Part shown: piece after piece, positions 59,453 through 64,000 of the stretch
Numbering within the stretch: the first letter of the stretch is position 1
How the letters are laid out: every line of letters begins with the position of its first letter
Made by a program: the position numbers and the translations under genes
Notes under the pieces: model-generated
What the model was told of the DNA's origin: nothing
Seen by the model: the letters and a program-made list of their open reading frames with translations, nothing else
Database searches by the model: none
DNA from: Mauremys mutica
Taxonomy: Eukaryota; Chordata; Testudines; Geoemydidae
DNA: 64,000 bases
Reading direction: 5' to 3'
NCBI RefSeq assembly: GCF_020497125.1
Contig: NC_059081.1
Location: 13,133,105-13,197,104, forward strand

Positions 59453-60042
59453 GTCCAATCCTTCTTAGGCTTGGCCAGATATTACGGCGATTTGTACTGC
59501 ACTACAGCCAAATTGCCGCCCCACTGATAGACCTAACCAAAAAGAAACAGCCAAATGCAGTTCAGTGGACTGAAGAGAGTCAGAAGGCCTTTAACCAGCT
59601 TAAAGCGACACTCATGTCTGACCCTGTGCTAAGGGACCCAGACTTTGACAAACCATTCCTGGTAACCACAGATGTGTCCGAGCGTGGTGTGAGAGCAGTT
59701 TTAATGCAGGAAGGACTGGATCAAAAATTCCATCCTGTCATGTTTCTCAGCAAGAAACTGTCTGAGAGGGAAAGCCACTGGTCAATCAGCAAAAAGAAAT
59801 GCTATGCCATTGTGTACGCGCTGGAAAAGCTACGCCCATACGTTTGGGGACGGCGTTTCCAACTACAAACCAACCATACTGCGCTAAAGTGGCTTCATAC
59901 CGCCAAGGGAAATAACAAAAAACTTCTTCAGTGGAGTTTAGCTCTCCAAAATTTTAATTTTAAAATACAACACATTTCGAAAGCTTCTAACAAAGTGGCT
60001 GATTCACTTTCCCGTAAAAGTTTCCCAGAATCAACTGGTTAA
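59453..60042 (+). pseudogene. Gmr1 RNase H remnant
   Basis: FLVTTDVSERGVRAVLMQEG, LSERESHWSISKKKCYAIVY and WGRRFQLQTNHTALKWLHT are the RNase H blocks, with the usual TDH changed to TNH. It ends NKVADSLSRKSFPESTG. It is out of frame with the reverse transcriptase. Confidence 0.82.
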
Positions 60043-60204
60043 AATCGTACTTAAAATGTAAAAAATATTGTTAGTTCTTATATAGTCATTAGTATATCTA
60101 AAAGTACATGTGTCTTATTAACTCTGTTTTCTCCTAGAGCTCCAGGTAGAAATCATAGCCAGTGTGAAACCGGTTGTCCAACACTATCTGTGATTTGGGG
60201 GGCA

Positions 60205-61019
60205 TGTCATAACTATAAAGGGAAGGGTAACAACCCTCCTGTATACAATACTATAAAATCCCTCCTGGCCAGAGGCACTAAAATCCTTTGACCTGTAAAG
60301 GGTTAAGAAGCTCAGGTAACCTGGCTGGCACCTGACCCAAAGGACCAATAAGGGGACAAGATACTTTCAAATCTTGGGGGGGGGGGGGGAGGCTTTGTTT
60401 GTGCTCTTTGTTTTGGTGGTGTTCCTCTTGGGACTAAGAGGGACCGGACATCAATCCATGTTCTCCAAATCTTTCTGAACAAGTCTCTCGTATTTCAAAC
60501 TTGTAAGTAACAAGCAGGCAAGGTGTATTAGTTTTTCTCAATTTGTAAATTTTCCCTTTGCTAGAGGGAGCTTTATCCCTGTTTTGTTGCAACTTTGAAA
60601 CTAAGGCTAGAGGGGGTTCCTCTGTGCTCTTTGAATCTGATTACCCTGTAAAGTTATTTTCCATCCTGATTTTACAGAGATGATTTTTACTTTTGCTTTT
60701 TAATAAAATCCTTCTTTCAAGAACCTGACTGATTTTTCCATTGTCCAAAGATTCAGGGGTTTGGGTCTTTGATCGCTTTGTAACCAATTGGTTAGGATAT
60801 TATTCTCAAGCATCCCCAGGAAAGGGAGTGTAAGGGCTTGGGGGGATCTTTTAGGGGAAAAGGAACTCCAAGTGGTCCTTTCCCTGTTTCTTGTTAAATC
60901 ACTTGGTGGTGGCAGCATACCAGGTTTTAACCTAAGCTGGTAGAAATAAGCTTAGGGGGCTTTCATGCGGGTCCTCACATCTGTACCCTAGAGTTCAGAT
61001 TGGGGAAGGAACCCTGACA
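60205..61019 (+). repeat. 3' LTR of the Gmr1 element, 815 bp
   Basis: Begins TGTCATAACTATAAAGGG after the purine-rich TTTGGGGGGCA and ends GGAAGGAACCCTGACA. AATAAAATCC lies at about 60703. The terminal TTCAGATTGGGGAAGGAACC is repeated at 51188-51208. Confidence 0.82.
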
Positions 61020-61098
61020 ATGATTCAGTGTGAAAATAAGCAAGTTTGCCAATTCTCATTTTTCCCCATTGGCCTCTCAGCAAGTATTGTACAAAAAA

Positions 61099-61292
61099 TA
61101 CAATAGGGATAGCTCAATGGTTTGAGCATTGGTCTGCTAAACCAAGGGTTGAGAGTTCAATCCTTGACGGGGGGGCCACTTCAGGATCTGGGGCAAAAAT
61201 CAGTAGTGGGTCCTGCTAATGAAGGCAGGGGGCTGGACTTGATGACCTTTCAAGGTCCCTTCCAGTTCTAGGAAATAGGTATATCTCCAATT
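61099..61292 (+). mobile_element. tRNA-derived SINE with CR1-like tail (Cry-type)
   Basis: The head GGGATAGCTCAATGGTTTGA...GAGAGTTCAATCC has A- and B-box spacing of a tRNA gene. The tail GGGGGCTGGACTTGATGACC, TTTCAAGGTCCCTTCCAG matches CR1 3' ends. Such SINEs are characteristic of cryptodiran turtles. Confidence 0.78.
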
Positions 61293-62267
61293 AATTTTTT
61301 TTTTCTATACTGAAAATGCACCTCCCTCCCCAAATGAGTTTATTTATCGGCAATATAACTTAACTCTAAAGTACTTGCTTGGAGGTGAGCCATTGCATTT
61401 GATTAATTTATAATGACATCTAGGTTGCAGAATCTTCTGGGATCTCTGCTACCTTCTTTTGGCTTTTTGGCGGGGTGGACAGTTATGTCAAAACCTCATT
61501 TTGTTGTAACACTCGCCCATTCCTTCCATCCTTTGTATGTTGTCATAACTTACTACGTTCATCAAAAGGTGGGCCTGATCCTACAGCTCACATGTGAATA
61601 GTCCCATTGATTTCAGTGACTATTGCCTGCCCCTTAGATTGTAAAATCCTGGGGGCAGGAACTCTCTTCCTGTATTTTTGGATAGCACAATGCACACCTA
61701 TCCCACTGTAAAAATGGTAGAATTTTTTTTTTTACATATTATCTGTATGTGCAGTAGAAGACTGCATGGAATTTGAGACAACATGAGACAACTGAAAGAG
61801 ACCACATTTTTACTTTGTGAAAACTACTTAGCTAATAATCATCAAGTGCACTAAATCAGAGACATGTTTTATAACGGTAAATTTAAAAAACAATTATTTT
61901 GTTAATGTAAAATATCAGTAAAGTAAAATGTCTACAATAATCAAATCATATCAGCGGAGAGTACTTCATCCACATACTGGAAGATACATTATGATTACCA
62001 GCAAAATAAAATAAAATAAGCTAAAAGCAATTTAAAATGCAATGCCTATAGGCTTGTTGTATATGCAATCAAAGACTTAGAACCATGTCCTGATTTTCAG
62101 AGGTGCCAGGCCTCTGGATACATTGGGAGTTTTGGACAATACAGCAATAGTGTGCTTTTCTTGGAAGAAGTCCTCTAAATTTTACGCATCTGTAATCAAC
62201 TGATAAACTTAAGTAAATACTATATCTTTTAGTGAATTCAGCTTAAAAGCAGTTGGCTGACATGTCT
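61293..62267. other. Intergenic DNA, no feature recognised
   Basis: AT-rich DNA downstream of the Deltex-family exon. It may contain that gene's 3' UTR, which would lie left of 62268 on the minus strand; its end was not determined. Confidence 0.4.
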
Positions 62268-62423
<156 letters not shown>

Positions 62424-62818
62424 TTAAAGCACTTTTACAAACATTAGTCTTGTGAAACAAACAGGCCCTAATTGACAGATGAGAAAAGTGAGGCACAGAA
62501 AGGTTAAAGCTAAAATTTTCAAAAGCAGCCATTCATTTTGGGTGCCAATTTGACACCTTGAACTGGATTTTCAGACCTGCTGTGTACTTACAATTCCATT
62601 TGTAGTCTATGGGAACTGTGGGTGCTCAGCAACTCTGAAAATAAAGCCCTAATTGTCTCAAAACAGGCACAGTACTCAGGCAGACTGGGGGTGGCATGAG
62701 ATGAGGCTGCAAAAGTGGTGTCTTTCCTCTCTTTTGATCTCAGGTCATCCAGGAACCACTGTGAATCCTGGTACAAATTAGAGCATCCTTAGGGGTGCTC
62801 TAAGTGATGCAGTGGGGC

Positions 62819-63130
62819 CAGGACCGGCGCCAGGCACCAGCAAAGGAAGCAGGTGCTTGGGGTGGCCAATGTAAAGGGACGGCACGTCTGGGTCTTCGGC
62901 AGCAATTCGGTGGCGAGTCCCTTAGTACCTCTCTTCCTCTTTGAGCTGCCGAAGTGCCGCTGAAGAGGGAGAGAGGGAGTGAAGGACCCGCCACGAATTG
63001 CTGCAGAAGAATGAAGTGGCGCAATTGAGCTGCCGCTGAGCCACTGACCGGCTTTATCTTTTTTTTTTTTCTTTTTTTTTCTTTCCTCGCTTCGCCGCTT
63101 GAGGTGGCAAAAAAGCTGAAGCCGGTCCTG
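62819..63130. mobile_element. hAT-type MITE, 312 bp, in a DTX3L-like intron
   Basis: Ends CAGGACCGGCGCC and (inverted) CAGGACCGGCTTC pair over the first ten bases. AGTGGGGC flanks both sides (62811-62818, 63131-63138), a perfect 8-bp duplication. Confidence 0.87.
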
Positions 63131-63138
63131 AGTGGGGC

Positions 63139-64000
63139 TCTTATGCTAACTGGTGGGGACATGCCCCATCTGCCTTATGAATATTTCAGATGGTTTACAA
63201 TAAAACATTTCAATTACAGGATCTTGACATATAAGTACATACCTTATTACAAAACTACCAATATTTGACAGCATGTTGTATACTAACAGTACAGTTATAT
63301 CATTCCTTTGCCCTTTTTTTCAAATGATTTAAAGGAGAACCATAACTTGATGTGTATATATTGAACCATTCATATTACACTTTTTGAAACCTTTACTGGG
63401 AAGCTGAATGTTTTCTGGGGAGGGGAGAAGGAACTCAGGTGCTAGAAGCTAGGGAAAGCAGGAGGTGTTCAATGACCTCAGCCCTGTAATACACGGAACT
63501 GCGGTTGTCCCTGCCTCAATTTCCCTGAGTTGGTTCAGGGATCAAACCTATATATGTCAGTCTTCATCTATAACACCTGACCTCTGGCTGGGTTACTTGT
63601 GTCTCTGCCCTTCCAGGACTAAAAAGAGTCTGGCCCCACCCAAAGTTCTACTGGTCGCATTAGTGTGCTTTCGATCAATCATCCCAGGAGTTTGGCCTTC
63701 CTCTCAAGGCCTCTTCTAACCCCCTTTACAGGTTCCTTCCCTTCTTTCTTCAACAGGGCAAAAGTAAAGTAAGTTAGAGCAAGAACACAAAGCGAAAGTC
63801 CAATATTCCTGTTATTGTTTCTACTTCTAGTCAAAGGTCTTGGCAGTCTTCACCCCTGTCAGTGTAGGGTAGGGGCCCCAGCCCAGGGCCTACCCTCTTC
63901 TATGGGCCCCAGCCCAGGGACCCTGAGTGATACAGTCAGAAACTTGTTTTGTTTAAATCTCCTGCTGCTTCTCTCGGGGTCTTGCAGGTACCTCCTGCCT
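63139..64000. other. Intronic DNA, no gene recognised
   Basis: No splice-bounded exon with Deltex similarity was identified. GGGGCCCCAGCCCAGGG occurs twice near 63872-63917, suggesting a repeat. Confidence 0.4.

Larger units (their letters stand above)
51187..61019 (+). mobile_element. Decayed Gmr1-type Gypsy retrotransposon, split by two insertions
   Basis: The last 28 bp of a 5' LTR (51187-51214) match the end of the complete 3' LTR (60205-61019). Between them, in order, lie gag with a SCAN-like domain, a zinc knuckle, protease, an integrase C-terminal tail, reverse transcriptase and RNase H. Integrase before reverse transcriptase is the known Gmr1 order. The integrase core is absent. Insertions at 52796-56087 and 56780-58721 each interrupt an otherwise continuous sequence. 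Confidence 0.82.

Noticed and set aside
61099..61170. Functional tRNA gene
   Set aside because: The tRNA-like head continues into a CR1-like tail and has mismatches in stem regions, so it is a SINE.
46251..62267. PARP15 or another host gene between PARP14-like and DTX3L-like genes
   Set aside because: All frames with similarity belong to mobile elements; no macrodomain or ART motif was seen.

Overview
This window is vertebrate nuclear DNA. It is most likely from a cryptodiran turtle. The repeats suggest this: CR1 LINEs, a tRNA-derived SINE with a CR1-like tail, Penelope-like elements with a GIY-YIG domain, hAT/Harbinger/Tc1-type short DNA transposons and Gypsy elements of Gmr1 type. The species call is an inference from repeat families recognised by eye.

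The main gene is a PARP14-like mono-ADP-ribosyltransferase on the minus strand, from the start codon at 46250 to at least 5205. I traced 17 coding exons. All junctions use AG/GT and all phases agree. They total 5301 nt (1767 codons): RRM-like N-terminal domains, KH-like repeats, three macrodomains, a WWE domain and the first part of the PARP catalytic domain. The rest of the catalytic domain is not visible and should lie left of position 1. An ISRE-like element sits about 85-100 bp upstream of the start codon, as expected for an interferon-induced gene. At the right end (62268-62337, minus) is the last coding exon of a Deltex-family E3 ligase, best read as DTX3L. DTX3L upstream of PARP14 on the same strand is the arrangement known in tetrapods. 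No PARP15-like exons lie between them.

Nearly everything else is mobile DNA, much of it nested. Intron 12 of the PARP14-like gene holds a very young endogenous retrovirus (12067-17747, minus) with LTRs that look identical, a tRNA-Trp primer site, an open 680-aa gag, a GGGAAAC -1 slippery site and an open dUTPase. There is no recognisable pol. After the dUTPase, a single in-frame TAG separates it from a further 230-codon open frame of unrecognised repetitive sequence. The retrovirus itself sits inside an older LTR-like element (11605-17889).

The 46.3-62.2 kb intergenic region contains a hAT-type element inside another hAT-type element (46663-47623), an LTR-like repeat, and a decayed Gmr1 Gypsy element (51187-61019) with copia-like gene order and a SCAN-like gag. 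Two later insertions split the Gmr1 element. One is a 3.3-kb hAT-like element (52796-56087) carrying about 24 copies of a 70-bp palindromic satellite. The other is a second Gypsy element (56780-58721) with a 5' LTR, a tRNA-Ser primer site and an open gag-pro-RT, which ends abruptly in RT exactly at its target-site duplication. Coordinates of repeat edges without target-site duplications are approximate.
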